Source of the DNA: Algoriphagus sp. AGSA1
Lineage (GTDB): Bacteria; Bacteroidota; Bacteroidia; Cytophagales; Cyclobacteriaceae
Reading direction: 5' to 3'
Length of the DNA stretch: 64,000 nucleotides
Assembly (NCBI RefSeq): GCF_021390545.1
Contig: NZ_JAJUWR010000004.1
Location: 181,702 to 245,701 of the forward strand
A program made the translations under genes and the position numbers. Below, one piece after another: positions 56,196 through 63,938 of this stretch. Each line of letters begins with the position of its first letter. Position 1 is the stretch's first letter. The notes under the pieces were generated by a model. The model did not search any database, was not told the DNA's origin, and saw only the letters and a program-made list of their open reading frames with translations.

Positions 56196-56636
56196 TCATA
56201 CAATTGTGCTGACCATCTTCAAAAGGCTCTTTTGGAGATAGTCAGTCCAGGAAACCGAACAGCTTCCGTAACACTCCGCCTCAGGGATCAACCCCTTATG
56301 AGTAAATACGATTTTTGTCCCCTTATCCTCTTGGAAGAGCTCAAAGCATATCTGGGTGTCAACCCACTCGGTAGTATCTCCGATATAGCTAAGCTCGCTT
56401 TCTGTTACGAGCCAGACGATCTTCTTGTCTGGAACCAGTTCTATCAACTTCTGTAGGCTATAATGAGCTCCTCCTGCAGCAGTAAATGAAAATTCATCAT
56501 TTAGCTTTTCCCACTTACCTTCAAATTTCTCTTCATGCCATCCAGACCACCAGCCAGGGACATTTTTTATCACCTCAAAAACCTTGGTTGGAGGTCGGTC
56601 AACCAATAATGTCAGTTTAAAATCTTGATTCTTCAT
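56196..56636 (-). CDS. SRPBCC-fold protein
   Basis: The 146-residue protein is an SRPBCC/AHSA1-type domain (TLLVDRPPTKVFEVIKNVPGWWSGWHEEKFEGKWEKLNDEF; YSLQKLIELVPDKKIVWLV), a helix-grip fold with a hydrophobic pocket. The C-terminal EAECYGSCSVSWTDYLQKSL carries a CxxxC-type motif shared by the paralogous domains at 57857-58975. It lies 7 bp after the SRPBCC-SnoaL gene on the same strand and is surely co-transcribed with it. Confidence 0.85.
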   Translation of the reverse strand: MKNQDFKLTLLVDRPPTKVFEVIKNVPGWWSGWHEEKFEGKWEKLNDEFSFTAAGGAHYSLQKLIELVPDKKIVWLVTESELSYIGDTTEWVDTQICFELFQEDKGTKIVFTHKGLIPEAECYGSCSVSWTDYLQKSLLKMVSTIV

Positions 56637-56643
56637 CTCATTC

Positions 56644-57408
56644 TCAATAAAAAAACTGCTCAGATACGATTTCTCCGTTCTTCACTTCATACAGCATAAT
56701 CTCATTAATTTGAATTCGTCCAAAACCCTGTCCGGTAATATCCATATCCCGGCCTACGGCAATGTAATTTCCACCAATCACCGGCATAGAAGTTCTCGCC
56801 CCATGAAACTCTTCCACCTTGGCGACAAAATCTTTGCCTTTTTTACGAACAGCAGCTTTGCCTTCTGCGAATCCCATGTAGGGCGAGTTGGGTGGATCGA
56901 TGCTCTTCACGTTACTGGAAAAAAGGTCATCCTGTATATCAAACCATCTTTCCTCAGCAGCAAGCGTTTTGAATCTTTCTAATATTTCCTCATTCGTCAC
57001 TGGTACCACCTGAATCAGTCCGGCTAAACCCTCTTTAATAAATTTGGTCCATCCCTTCACACAGTCTTCATAGTCCTTTGCATCTGCTGTCATTCCTTTG
57101 TGGTTAAACAATAGCACAGTCATATCGCCTTCAACACCAATGGCAAATTGAATACGGGTATTTAGCCAGCTCGCTACATTGCTATCCGTCACTTCCCACA
57201 CCACACAGCTGCAAGGGATCAGTTCTGCCACTCTATGGGTGATATAGACATCCCCAAAACGGACGGTAAAAGTGTCCCCAGTGCTATTTGCCGCACCCTC
57301 GATCTTTGTCCACCAATCATCTACAGCGTTAATGGCCTTATACACCTTGAATGGTGTCTGCTCCACTTGCAGGGTTATTGACAGGTCTTCTTTAGTCATG
57401 TTTTCCAT
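56644..57408 (-). CDS. SRPBCC + SnoaL-like fusion protein
   Basis: The 254-residue protein joins an SRPBCC domain (about residues 5-135: LSITLQVEQTPFKVYKAINAVDDWW; VAELIPCSCVVWEVTDS; KDYEDCVKGWTKFI) to a SnoaL/NTF2-like domain (about 145-254: TNEEILERFKTLAAEERWF; NSPYMGFAEGKAAVRKKG; VIGGNYIAVGRDMDI). The ligand is unknown. It is the first gene of a two-gene operon behind a promoter with an ACACGC element. A decayed copy of its C-terminal part lies at 55284-55546. Confidence 0.85.
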   Translation of the reverse strand: MENMTKEDLSITLQVEQTPFKVYKAINAVDDWWTKIEGAANSTGDTFTVRFGDVYITHRVAELIPCSCVVWEVTDSNVASWLNTRIQFAIGVEGDMTVLLFNHKGMTADAKDYEDCVKGWTKFIKEGLAGLIQVVPVTNEEILERFKTLAAEERWFDIQDDLFSSNVKSIDPPNSPYMGFAEGKAAVRKKGKDFVAKVEEFHGARTSMPVIGGNYIAVGRDMDITGQGFGRIQINEIMLYEVKNGEIVSEQFFY

Positions 57409-57856
57409 TTTTATTGAGATTACTTTTTTTACAAAGCTAGCTGCTAAGGCACACGCTAAGGGCGTGTGAAATAGACTTTACAAAGGGCTGATTTAGACAA
57501 TTTTGAATCTTCCTATTAAATCTGACTTGTACATGGAGAGGTATATCTTTACATCATTTATCGGTTGTAGGAACGCAACGTTGAAATGAACCCAATAGCA
57601 AAAAAATCAAAATTGCCTTTTCAATCACTTGAAGCATCCTTATGAAAATATATTATCCTTAAATTTTATTAGCTGATCAGATTTTTATGACATGAAAATA
57701 GCAACCTGGCTTGGTTTATAATTGTAAAAATTCGACATTGAAAAATCCATCATGTTTTATCTTATTTGAAGTGAACTAGCTTCCCTCCGTAATAAAGCAT
57801 CATACAGGTTTCCGTAATTTATCCGGAGACCTGTAAAAAAACTCAATGATTTCATG
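57409..57856. other. Upstream region of the SRPBCC operon
   Basis: About 448 bp. The left part contains the promoter and the ACACGC palindrome described separately. From about 57510 to 57856 I see no gene or repeat. Confidence 0.5.
57432..57481 (-). promoter_or_regulatory. SRPBCC operon promoter with CACACGC palindrome
   Basis: On the minus strand a -7 box TAGCTTTG (57439-57432) lies downstream of the word GTCTATTTCACACGC. CACACGC at 57450-57456 and GCGTGTG at 57462-57468 form a perfect 7-bp inverted repeat with a 5-nt spacer. ACACGC ends 22 nt before the -7 box. The same layout occurs at 59305-59352 and 61585-61621, so this looks like an activator site. Confidence 0.6.
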
Positions 57857-58975
57857 CTATTTGTTTACCACGTCTTCCCGAACCTCCGGCTTGCCCTTTC
57901 CTGTAGTGATAAAATCACGGAGACTCCCGGTCAAATACCCATTCCATGCGCTGGAGCAATCTGTATAGCACGCTATATCAGGAGTTAATCCTTCGTGGGC
58001 AAATTGAACCTTGGTCTGGTTGCCAACCCTGGAAATATCAAATATGACCCTGGTATTAGTCCATTCATCCTGTTGTTCAATAAAAGTGAGCTTACTATCC
58101 GTCACCTGCCAGACAACCCTTTTATTAGGGATCACTTCTACCAGCTTCTGTTTTGAATAGTGTACATCCCAAAACTGAACCTCAAATTCGTCATTCAACT
58201 TTCGGGTTCCTCCGGTGAAGTTTTCCGTCAACCATCCACCGATGTTGGTAACGGCATCAAAAACCTCCTCCGGTGATTGTTCTACCAAAAAAGAAACAGT
58301 GAAGTGCTGGTCGCTTGATTCCGAAATTGGCTCCAACTTCCACATTTCAACCAACTCTTGATTAAATCCTCCTTCCTTTGGATTGGGCTCTCCTTTACCT
58401 TTGGTTATAAGGTTTTTTAAACTACCATCAATATAGTTGGTCCAGCCTTCACTGCATACCTCAAAGCACTCATATGCTGGAACTAAACCCTGGTGGGTAA
58501 AGTGGAGTTTTGTTTGGCTCCCTTCTTTAGAGATTTCGAAAATGATTTTAGTATCTGTCCATTCACGTTTGTCTTTAGTGAAAGAGAAATAATTCTCCAC
58601 GACATGCCATACCAGCCGTTGATCCGGGACGACCTCAACAAGCCTGATTTTACTATAATGGACATCCTTATAATGATAGATGAATTCATCATTCAACTTG
58701 TCAGTACCTCCCTCAATATTCTCTGACCACCACCCTCGTACATTCTTGACGGCATTGAAGACCTCCTTTGGACTTTGATTTACCAAAAATGTGGTGCTGA
58801 AATCTGATTCTGCTTGTTCTTTCATATTTTCGTTTTGTTCTTGTTTTGTTAATTCTTCTATTTCTTTTTGGTTCTTCAAGTCCGCTGCCTGGGTTTCCAT
58901 AGCCATCAGGAGTATGACAGGAACTATTCCTATCATGATCAGCTCTATAAATTTGATGCTCGTTTTCCTTTGCAT
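57857..58975 (-). CDS. Secreted or membrane-anchored protein with two SRPBCC domains
   Basis: The 372-residue protein has an N-terminal hydrophobic signal-like stretch (KFIELIMIGIVPVILLMAMETQA) and a charged Glu/Lys/Gln linker. Two related SRPBCC domains follow (about 60-205 and 225-360; STTFLVNQSPKEVFNAVKNVRGWWSEN and TVSFLVEQSPEEVFDAVTNIGGWLTEN). Each ends with a Cys-rich ECFEVCSEGWTNYI or ACYTDCSSAWNGYL motif. SRPBCC domains are usually cytosolic, so export is odd. I start at the ATG at 58975, not the in-frame TTG at 58990. Confidence 0.8.
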   Translation of the reverse strand: MQRKTSIKFIELIMIGIVPVILLMAMETQAADLKNQKEIEELTKQEQNENMKEQAESDFSTTFLVNQSPKEVFNAVKNVRGWWSENIEGGTDKLNDEFIYHYKDVHYSKIRLVEVVPDQRLVWHVVENYFSFTKDKREWTDTKIIFEISKEGSQTKLHFTHQGLVPAYECFEVCSEGWTNYIDGSLKNLITKGKGEPNPKEGGFNQELVEMWKLEPISESSDQHFTVSFLVEQSPEEVFDAVTNIGGWLTENFTGGTRKLNDEFEVQFWDVHYSKQKLVEVIPNKRVVWQVTDSKLTFIEQQDEWTNTRVIFDISRVGNQTKVQFAHEGLTPDIACYTDCSSAWNGYLTGSLRDFITTGKGKPEVREDVVNK

Positions 58976-59031
58976 ATTTTTAATGTTCAAATCGTATATC
59001 AGCTCAGGAAATACCAGTGAATACCAGTGGA

Positions 59032-59272
59032 TTAAAAGACCATTCCTGCAGTCAGATTAAAGGTGGTTCCGGTAATTCCACTTCCTTCATCAGAAGCATA
59101 GAGTAGAGGCGTCTCAATCTTACCACCTATAGATTTGACTTGGTCTGCAATGGCTTTAAGTTTTTCCTGTGTCCGCCCAGCTAACTCCCTCACTGGCAAA
59201 TGCCATAGCAACTGCACTTCCAATGGCTCCATTGCCATATACTACAGCAACCTTGTTGTTTAATTTTTTCAT
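59032..59272 (-). pseudogene. Remnant of a short-chain dehydrogenase/reductase gene
   Basis: From an ATG at 59272 the minus strand gives MKKLNNKVAVVYGNGAIGSA, a Rossmann-fold SDR start with its glycine motif. After ASEG the frame shifts and continues as LAGRTQEKLKAIADQVKSIGG, then jumps directly to the SDR C-terminus GITGTTFNLTAGMVF-stop. About 170 central residues, with the catalytic Tyr-x3-Lys, are missing. It sits between an ACACGC promoter and the two-SRPBCC gene, so the promoter may now drive that gene alone. Confidence 0.85.
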
Positions 59273-59304
59273 TGAGTTTGTTTTTGTTTGAATTATGACG
59301 TTCA

Positions 59305-59352
59305 CGAAACTATCTGCCAAACAACAAAACAATAGCGTGTAAAATAGACTTT
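59305..59352 (-). promoter_or_regulatory. Second ACACGC-type promoter
   Basis: On the minus strand AAAGTCTATTTTACACGC (59352-59335) is followed after 22 nt by TAGTTTCG (59312-59305), a one-mismatch TAnnTTTG box. The flanks match the promoter at 57432-57481 over about 37 nt, including GTCyAAATCArCC upstream. It lies between the SDR remnant and the GlxA-type regulator gene. A nearby ACACGC-TCAAC-GCGTAT near-palindrome occurs at 59370-59386. Confidence 0.6.
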
Positions 59353-59406
59353 CTGACAGGTTGATTTGGACACGCTCAACGCGTATTTTGCACAAACAAT
59401 AAAACC

Positions 59407-60387
59407 ATGAAGCACGTCACCATTGTAGTACCGGAGTGCATTGTCAACCTTAATAGCATTGGAGGGGCATTTGAAATTCTAAGCCGTGCCAATGACTATT
59501 GGCAGAAGGTCGGAAACATCCCTAAGCTCCAAATCCAAATTGCAGGCTATGCTCAGGAGCAGGCTTTAAAGGAGCAATTTTTCAAGGTTTATCCCGATGA
59601 TCTCAATCAGATCAGGAAGACAGATCTGGTGATCATACCTTCTATCTTCGATGATTTCAATAAAACCATTCAGAGAAATGAAAAACTTATCAACTGGATA
59701 ACCAGGCAATACAAAGAAGGGGCTGAGATTGCCAGCATGTGTTCGGGAGCATTCCTGTTGGCTGCCACAGGATTGCTTGATGGAAGAACCTGTTCTATCC
59801 ACTGGAATTCCACTAAGGAGTTCAAGAAAATGTACCCCGATGTGAAAGTAGCCCAGGATAAGATAATCACCGATGAAAAAGGAGTTTATACGAACGGAGG
59901 TGGCTATTCCTTCCTCAACCTGATGCTCTATTTGGTAGAAAAGTATTTTGATCGGGAAGTCGCCATTTTCTGTTCTAAAATCTTTCAGATTGATATAGAG
60001 CGTACGTCACAATCACAGTTCTCCATCTTTCATATCCAGAAAACCCATGGCGATGAAATCATAGAACAAGCCCAGTCATACATTGAAGACCACATGACAG
60101 AAAAAATTTCCTTTGAAAAACTGGCCAACAGTTTGGCTGTAAGCAGACGAAACTTTGACAGGCGATTCATTAAAGCAACTGGAAACACCCCTGTAGAGTA
60201 CCTGCAGCGCGTGAAAGTAGAAGCAGCCAAAAAACAACTGGAAAATGGGCGAAAGCCCATCAACGAGATCATGTATGAAGTGGGCTATTCGGACATGAAG
60301 GCCTTCAGGGAAGTTTTCAAGAAAAACACAGGCATGTCCCCCCTTGACTATAAGAATAAATACAATAGTCAGGCAGTATATTCATAA
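59407..60387 (+). CDS. GlxA-type transcriptional regulator (DJ-1/PfpI + AraC HTH)
   Basis: The 326-residue protein has an N-terminal DJ-1/PfpI-like amidotransferase-fold domain with the elbow sequence ASMCSGAFLLAATGLLDG. A C-terminal AraC-type DNA-binding domain follows (FEKLANSLAVSRRNFDRRFIKATGNTPVEYLQRVKV; INEIMYEVGYSDMKAFREVFKKNTGMSPLDYKNKY). Regulators of this type sense small metabolites. It is divergent from the SDR/SRPBCC genes and is the best candidate to bind the ACACGC elements at their promoters. Confidence 0.93.
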   Translation: MKHVTIVVPECIVNLNSIGGAFEILSRANDYWQKVGNIPKLQIQIAGYAQEQALKEQFFKVYPDDLNQIRKTDLVIIPSIFDDFNKTIQRNEKLINWITRQYKEGAEIASMCSGAFLLAATGLLDGRTCSIHWNSTKEFKKMYPDVKVAQDKIITDEKGVYTNGGGYSFLNLMLYLVEKYFDREVAIFCSKIFQIDIERTSQSQFSIFHIQKTHGDEIIEQAQSYIEDHMTEKISFEKLANSLAVSRRNFDRRFIKATGNTPVEYLQRVKVEAAKKQLENGRKPINEIMYEVGYSDMKAFREVFKKNTGMSPLDYKNKYNSQAVYS

Positions 60388-60490
60388 ATCAACTTCATCA
60401 TAATTATTCGCTACCATGATTCTTTCTGGTCATGTCGATTATTTACAAGTTCAATCATCTGGAACCAATCATCTTTGTCAAAAAAATAAA

Positions 60491-61033
60491 ATGGCACGTC
60501 TTCTTATTTCCCTCCTTATTCTCTCCATCCCTTTAATTGGGATGGCCCAAGACCAAAATGCATGGGTAACCTACATGACTCCATCAGATGTTCACTCCAT
60601 GCTGTCAAACTATCAAGGTGAGTTTACATTGGAAATACGTATGACAGGCCAGCAAGGATCTACCATTGTAAATGCAACCAATAGGATGATTCTTGGAGGG
60701 CGTTTTTTACAAATTGACCAGAAAGGACAGATGATGGGGATGGGATATGAGGCCTTAAGTACAATTGGTTACAATACCATTGATAAAACGATCTCAACGA
60801 CCACCATTACCAATATGGGAACAGGCACACTCACCGTTCATGGAGAATGGAGCCCAGAAGATAAAACAGCCTCAATGAAAGGAACTTTAACCAACCCGGT
60901 AACCGGGGAGGCTATAAATGTTCGACAAAAAATCGCATTTATGGATAAGGACTCGTTTGTGATTGAGAATTTTGATCAGGAAGGAAACCAATCTGAAAAG
61001 AAGACCATTGAGTACCTGTTTACACGCAAATAG
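60491..61033 (+). CDS. Secreted DUF1579-type protein
   Basis: The 180-residue protein has a signal peptide (RLLISLLILSIPLIGMAQ) and a lipocalin-like domain (TLEIRMTGQQGSTIVNATNRMILGGRFLQIDQKG; GYEALSTIGYNTIDKTISTTTITNMGTG; FDQEGNQSEKKTIEYLFTRK) of the DUF1579 kind. The function of the family is unknown. The ATG at 60491 begins the signal sequence; the in-frame 60416 start is rejected. Confidence 0.8.
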   Translation: MARLLISLLILSIPLIGMAQDQNAWVTYMTPSDVHSMLSNYQGEFTLEIRMTGQQGSTIVNATNRMILGGRFLQIDQKGQMMGMGYEALSTIGYNTIDKTISTTTITNMGTGTLTVHGEWSPEDKTASMKGTLTNPVTGEAINVRQKIAFMDKDSFVIENFDQEGNQSEKKTIEYLFTRK

Positions 61034-61062
61034 GATCACCTTGAGTCTACAAATCATTGGTT

Positions 61063-61532
61063 ATGAAAATCGAAATAAGGAAAAAGACAAACCATCAATG
61101 TGCATACCTCATCACCCGAAACGATCACTCCACTGAACAGATTACGGTTGAAACCAAAACATATCTCCTACATGATATCTGTCATTTCGCAGTAGAGAAA
61201 AAACTGAAGTATGAAAAAGGTTTTTGGGGAATGCAGGCACAAGGATATAGGTTCAATAGGTTATTTGGAAAAGACAATCCACAGAGCAATGAACTAAGGT
61301 TTATTGAACTAAGGTCCTGTTACAATCTATCTATTCAGGACATATTGCTGAACACAATTTCAATCAAACCATAGGGCACCTCAATTTTGCTTTACCTGAA
61401 GACACCCTGAATGTCTGCTTGACTGAAATCAAAATCGTCATGGGAAAATGGAAACAGTTGCAAACAGATGATCATCTCACACTAAAATGGTATTTTGAGA
61501 AACGATCACTACCAATTAATTTTGCGTTATGA
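61063..61532 (+). pseudogene. Uncharacterised gene broken by a frameshift
   Basis: The first part, from the ATG at 61063, stops at 61374 (103 residues). From about 61308 to 61532 another frame continues with a protein-like sequence (VLLQSIYSGHIAEHNFNQTI; PEDTLNVCLTEIKIVMGKW; THLTLKWYF-like end) and has no start of its own. A 15-bp tandem repeat (TGAACTAAGGT..) lies at the break. Together the two parts give about 155 residues of one protein. The family is unknown. The lesion could also be a sequencing error. Confidence 0.6.
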
Positions 61533-61584
61533 GGATGACAGTAATGCTTTAAGTATCTCCCTTTTCACGGCTTAGCTCTTAAGC

Positions 61585-61621
61585 CACACGCTATACCCTT
61601 TACATAGCGTACCTATTATTG
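61585..61621 (+). promoter_or_regulatory. Third ACACGC-type promoter, before the dioxygenase-like gene
   Basis: CACACGC (61585-61591) is followed after exactly 22 nt by TATTATTG (61614-61621), a one-mismatch -7 box. ACGCTAT and ATAGCGT also form a perfect 7-bp inverted repeat with a 9-nt spacer (61588-61610). The spacing equals that of the promoters at 57432 and 59305. Confidence 0.55.
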
Positions 61622-61701
61622 TTCATAACTTTTTTAGTAATCACTTAAACCCATTGGTCAACAAGGTTTGTTGCTCAATTCGGTTTTATAACATAAAAAT
61701 T

Positions 61702-62481
61702 ATGCGAGATACTTTAAGTAGAAACGAAATAGATCAGTTCATTCAGGATGGCTTCATTCGAATTGACAATGCATTTTCATCAAAAACTGTAGAGAAATGT
61801 TTAGACATACTGTGGAAAGACCTTCCTTGCGATAGATCAGACCCTGCTTCTTGGGTGGAGCCTGTCATACGGTTGGGAATGTACACACAACAATCTTTCA
61901 TCGATTCCATAAACACACAGAGGCTACATGCCATCTTTGATCAACTGGTAGGCAAAGACAAATGGATTCCTTGCAGAAGTGTAGGCACATTCCCAGTCAG
62001 GTTTCCCACAAGTCAGCAACCGAACGACACAGATAAGCATGTAGATGCCAGTTTCCCGGGAAGTGACCCCGGCAACTTTTTCGAATGGCGGGTCAATGTA
62101 AAGTCTAAAGGAAGGGCTTTGTTGATGTTGATTTTATACTCCGATGTGAGCGAAAATGATGCACCGACTGTCATCGACAAGGGATCGCACATCGATGTGG
62201 CACGTCTTTTATCGCAAGAAGGAGATATGGGTCTTTCATTTATGGAACTGTTGGGTAAGCTGGACGGATTACCAAAAAGGGAGAAAGCTTACGCCACAGG
62301 CAAAGCGGGGACAGTTTATCTGTGTCACCCTTTCCTGGTTCATTCAGGTCAAGCCCACAGGGGAACCACGCCTAAATTTATGGCGCAACCCCCATTAATT
62401 TTAAAAGGTGAGCTGTCAATTGAAGGTGCTGATGTCAAATTTAGTCCTGTTGAACAGGCCATTAGCTTAGGACTGGAATAA
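61702..62481 (+). CDS. Phytanoyl-CoA-dioxygenase-like Fe(II)/2-oxoglutarate oxygenase
   Basis: The 259-residue protein opens with the PhyH-type helix LSRNEIDQFIQDGFIRIDNAF. It has a double-stranded beta-helix with metal ligands HVD (His at about 113, Asp at about 115) and a distal His (about 214) in HPFLVHSGQAHRG. The following Arg would bind 2-oxoglutarate. It probably hydroxylates a small molecule. The substrate is unknown, but its promoter type links it to the SRPBCC cluster. The ATG at 61702 is used; the 61654 start lies closer to the promoter but adds a non-typical segment. Confidence 0.85.
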   Translation: MRDTLSRNEIDQFIQDGFIRIDNAFSSKTVEKCLDILWKDLPCDRSDPASWVEPVIRLGMYTQQSFIDSINTQRLHAIFDQLVGKDKWIPCRSVGTFPVRFPTSQQPNDTDKHVDASFPGSDPGNFFEWRVNVKSKGRALLMLILYSDVSENDAPTVIDKGSHIDVARLLSQEGDMGLSFMELLGKLDGLPKREKAYATGKAGTVYLCHPFLVHSGQAHRGTTPKFMAQPPLILKGELSIEGADVKFSPVEQAISLGLE

Positions 62482-62498
62482 GCGCGAGAATGTTTCAG

Positions 62499-62530
62499 AA
62501 TGAGAAGAGGTGTGAAAACCTCTTTTCATT
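62499..62530 (+). terminator. Terminator after the dioxygenase-like gene
   Basis: AATGAGAAGAGGT (62499-62511) pairs with ACCTCTTTTCATT (62518-62530) through 13 bp with one G-T pair and a 6-nt loop. Confidence 0.65.
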
Positions 62531-62737
62531 GTTGCAAACAAACCTTCATCAACACGAAAAACGGTCGATCGTCTTCAAAACAGTATATTATTACAGTCTG
62601 TGTACCGGAGAATCATATTTTACAAATAATCTGTAAGAAAAAAAGTGATATGATGTCGCAATCAACCCCGAACAAAGTCGTAATTACAACACTCAAAAAG
62701 CTGATTTCAATTCTAGTTTTGCCAATAAAGCTAAAAA

Positions 62738-63160
62738 ATGGAAGTAAGAGAGAAGTCATTCCCAAAAGACATGTCTGTGGTTTTTGTCCAGTCAAAAACC
62801 TTTCCTGACGGCATCAAGGAAGCATTTGACACATTAAAGTCCAAAGTAGGCCATATTAAAAGGGTCTCATATTTCGGAATATCCAATCCCGAAGGAGGTA
62901 ATGGCATAGTTTACCGTGCGGCAGCTACCACCTTGCCTGAGGTTAATGCAGAAGCACTTGGTCTGGGTAGGTTGATTATCAAAGGTGGTGACTACTACTC
63001 CATAAAGCTCAATGACATCAGCAAGGATATAGGCTTGATTTCTCAGGCTTTCGAGCTGATCCTTTCCCAGGACGATATTGATCCCAATGGCAGATGTATA
63101 GAAGTTTATGATCATTTCGGTTCTGATAGCGTGGAGTGCATAGTCAGAAAAGCAGGCTAA
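62738..63160 (+). CDS. GyrI-like effector-binding-domain protein
   Basis: The 140-residue protein has repeated strand-helix modules (SVVFVQSKTFPDGIKEAFDTLKSKVG; IKRVSYFGISNPEGG; YYSIKLNDISKDIGLISQAFELILSQDDIDPNGRCIEVYDHF). These resemble stand-alone GyrI/BmrR effector-binding (SHS2) domains. Such proteins sequester or hydrolyse small toxic compounds. There is no DNA-binding part. The assignment is by pattern only. Confidence 0.65.
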   Translation: MEVREKSFPKDMSVVFVQSKTFPDGIKEAFDTLKSKVGHIKRVSYFGISNPEGGNGIVYRAAATTLPEVNAEALGLGRLIIKGGDYYSIKLNDISKDIGLISQAFELILSQDDIDPNGRCIEVYDHFGSDSVECIVRKAG

Positions 63161-63183
63161 ATCTCCATATACAATTATTTAAA

Positions 63184-63774
63184 ATGGGAAAGCTAATTCT
63201 TGAAACACAAGTTAGCCTGGACGGATTTATCGCAGATAAAGATGGTGGTACCAGCTGGATGCTGTGGAATTGGGGTCACGAATGGCCCTGGGATACAGCG
63301 CTAAAATCCTATCATACCGATCTTCACAAAAGAGCGAATCATATTATTATTAGCAGTCAAATGGCACAAGAAGGCTTCAATGCTCACTGGCAAGATGCCG
63401 CTTCGGATCCTAAGGATACCCGATTTGAATTTGCCTCTCATATTGTTAAATCTCAGAAACTGGTCGTTTCAACAACTTTGAACAAAGAAGTCGAAATACC
63501 AGGTGGCTGGTCAAACTGTAAGATTATCTACAAAGAACTTGAAGAAACCATCAAAAAGATAAAAACAGATTTCCCTTCCGATATCATTGTTTACGGAGGT
63601 GCAACCCTAGCTTCGTCCCTCATAAGCCTAAATTTAATTGATGAGTATCATCTGATCTTAAATCCAGCGGCGATTGGTCAAGGATTAAGGATTTTCAATG
63701 ATATAGTCCCGCTAAAACTCGTGAATACTATTCCATTCCAATGCGGCATTGCTGTACTACATTATGAAAAATGA
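63184..63774 (+). CDS. Dihydrofolate reductase-like (RibD C-terminal) protein
   Basis: The 196-residue protein has the RibD_C/DHFR fold (LILETQVSLDGFIADKDGG; ANHIIISSQMAQEGFNAHW; DFPSDIIVYGGATLASSLISLNLIDEYHLILNPAAIGQGLRIF). These Bacteroidota proteins bind NADPH; their substrates are mostly unknown. It begins 23 bp after the effector-binding-like gene. The ATG at 63184 gives the normal start; a longer in-frame ATG at 63136 overlaps the previous gene. Confidence 0.88.
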   Translation: MGKLILETQVSLDGFIADKDGGTSWMLWNWGHEWPWDTALKSYHTDLHKRANHIIISSQMAQEGFNAHWQDAASDPKDTRFEFASHIVKSQKLVVSTTLNKEVEIPGGWSNCKIIYKELEETIKKIKTDFPSDIIVYGGATLASSLISLNLIDEYHLILNPAAIGQGLRIFNDIVPLKLVNTIPFQCGIAVLHYEK

Positions 63775-63873
63775 TTATCAAATGTTAGTTCTTTTAAATA
63801 GAAAAATGAACTTTAAAACCTATAAGAAACACTGAATGAAAACCTTGAGCCGCTGACTCAATGCCCAGTACAG

Positions 63874-63938
63874 GAGACTGTAATCTAAACTCTGTCTAAG
63901 ACTTTGAATTTTAGTTAAAGTTTATAAGATAGAGCAGT
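63874..63938 (+). mobile_element. Possible left end of an insertion sequence
   Basis: The sequence GAGACTGTAATCTAAACTCTG begins a non-coding stretch of about 65 bp directly before a new ORF. It looks like an insertion sequence terminal repeat, but the other end lies outside the window, so the call is tentative. Confidence 0.3.

Noticed and set aside
62500..62808. Plus-strand 102-residue ORF between the dioxygenase-like and effector-binding-like genes
   Set aside because: It starts in a terminator stem, overlaps the next gene in another frame and has a Lys/Arg-rich non-protein-like composition.
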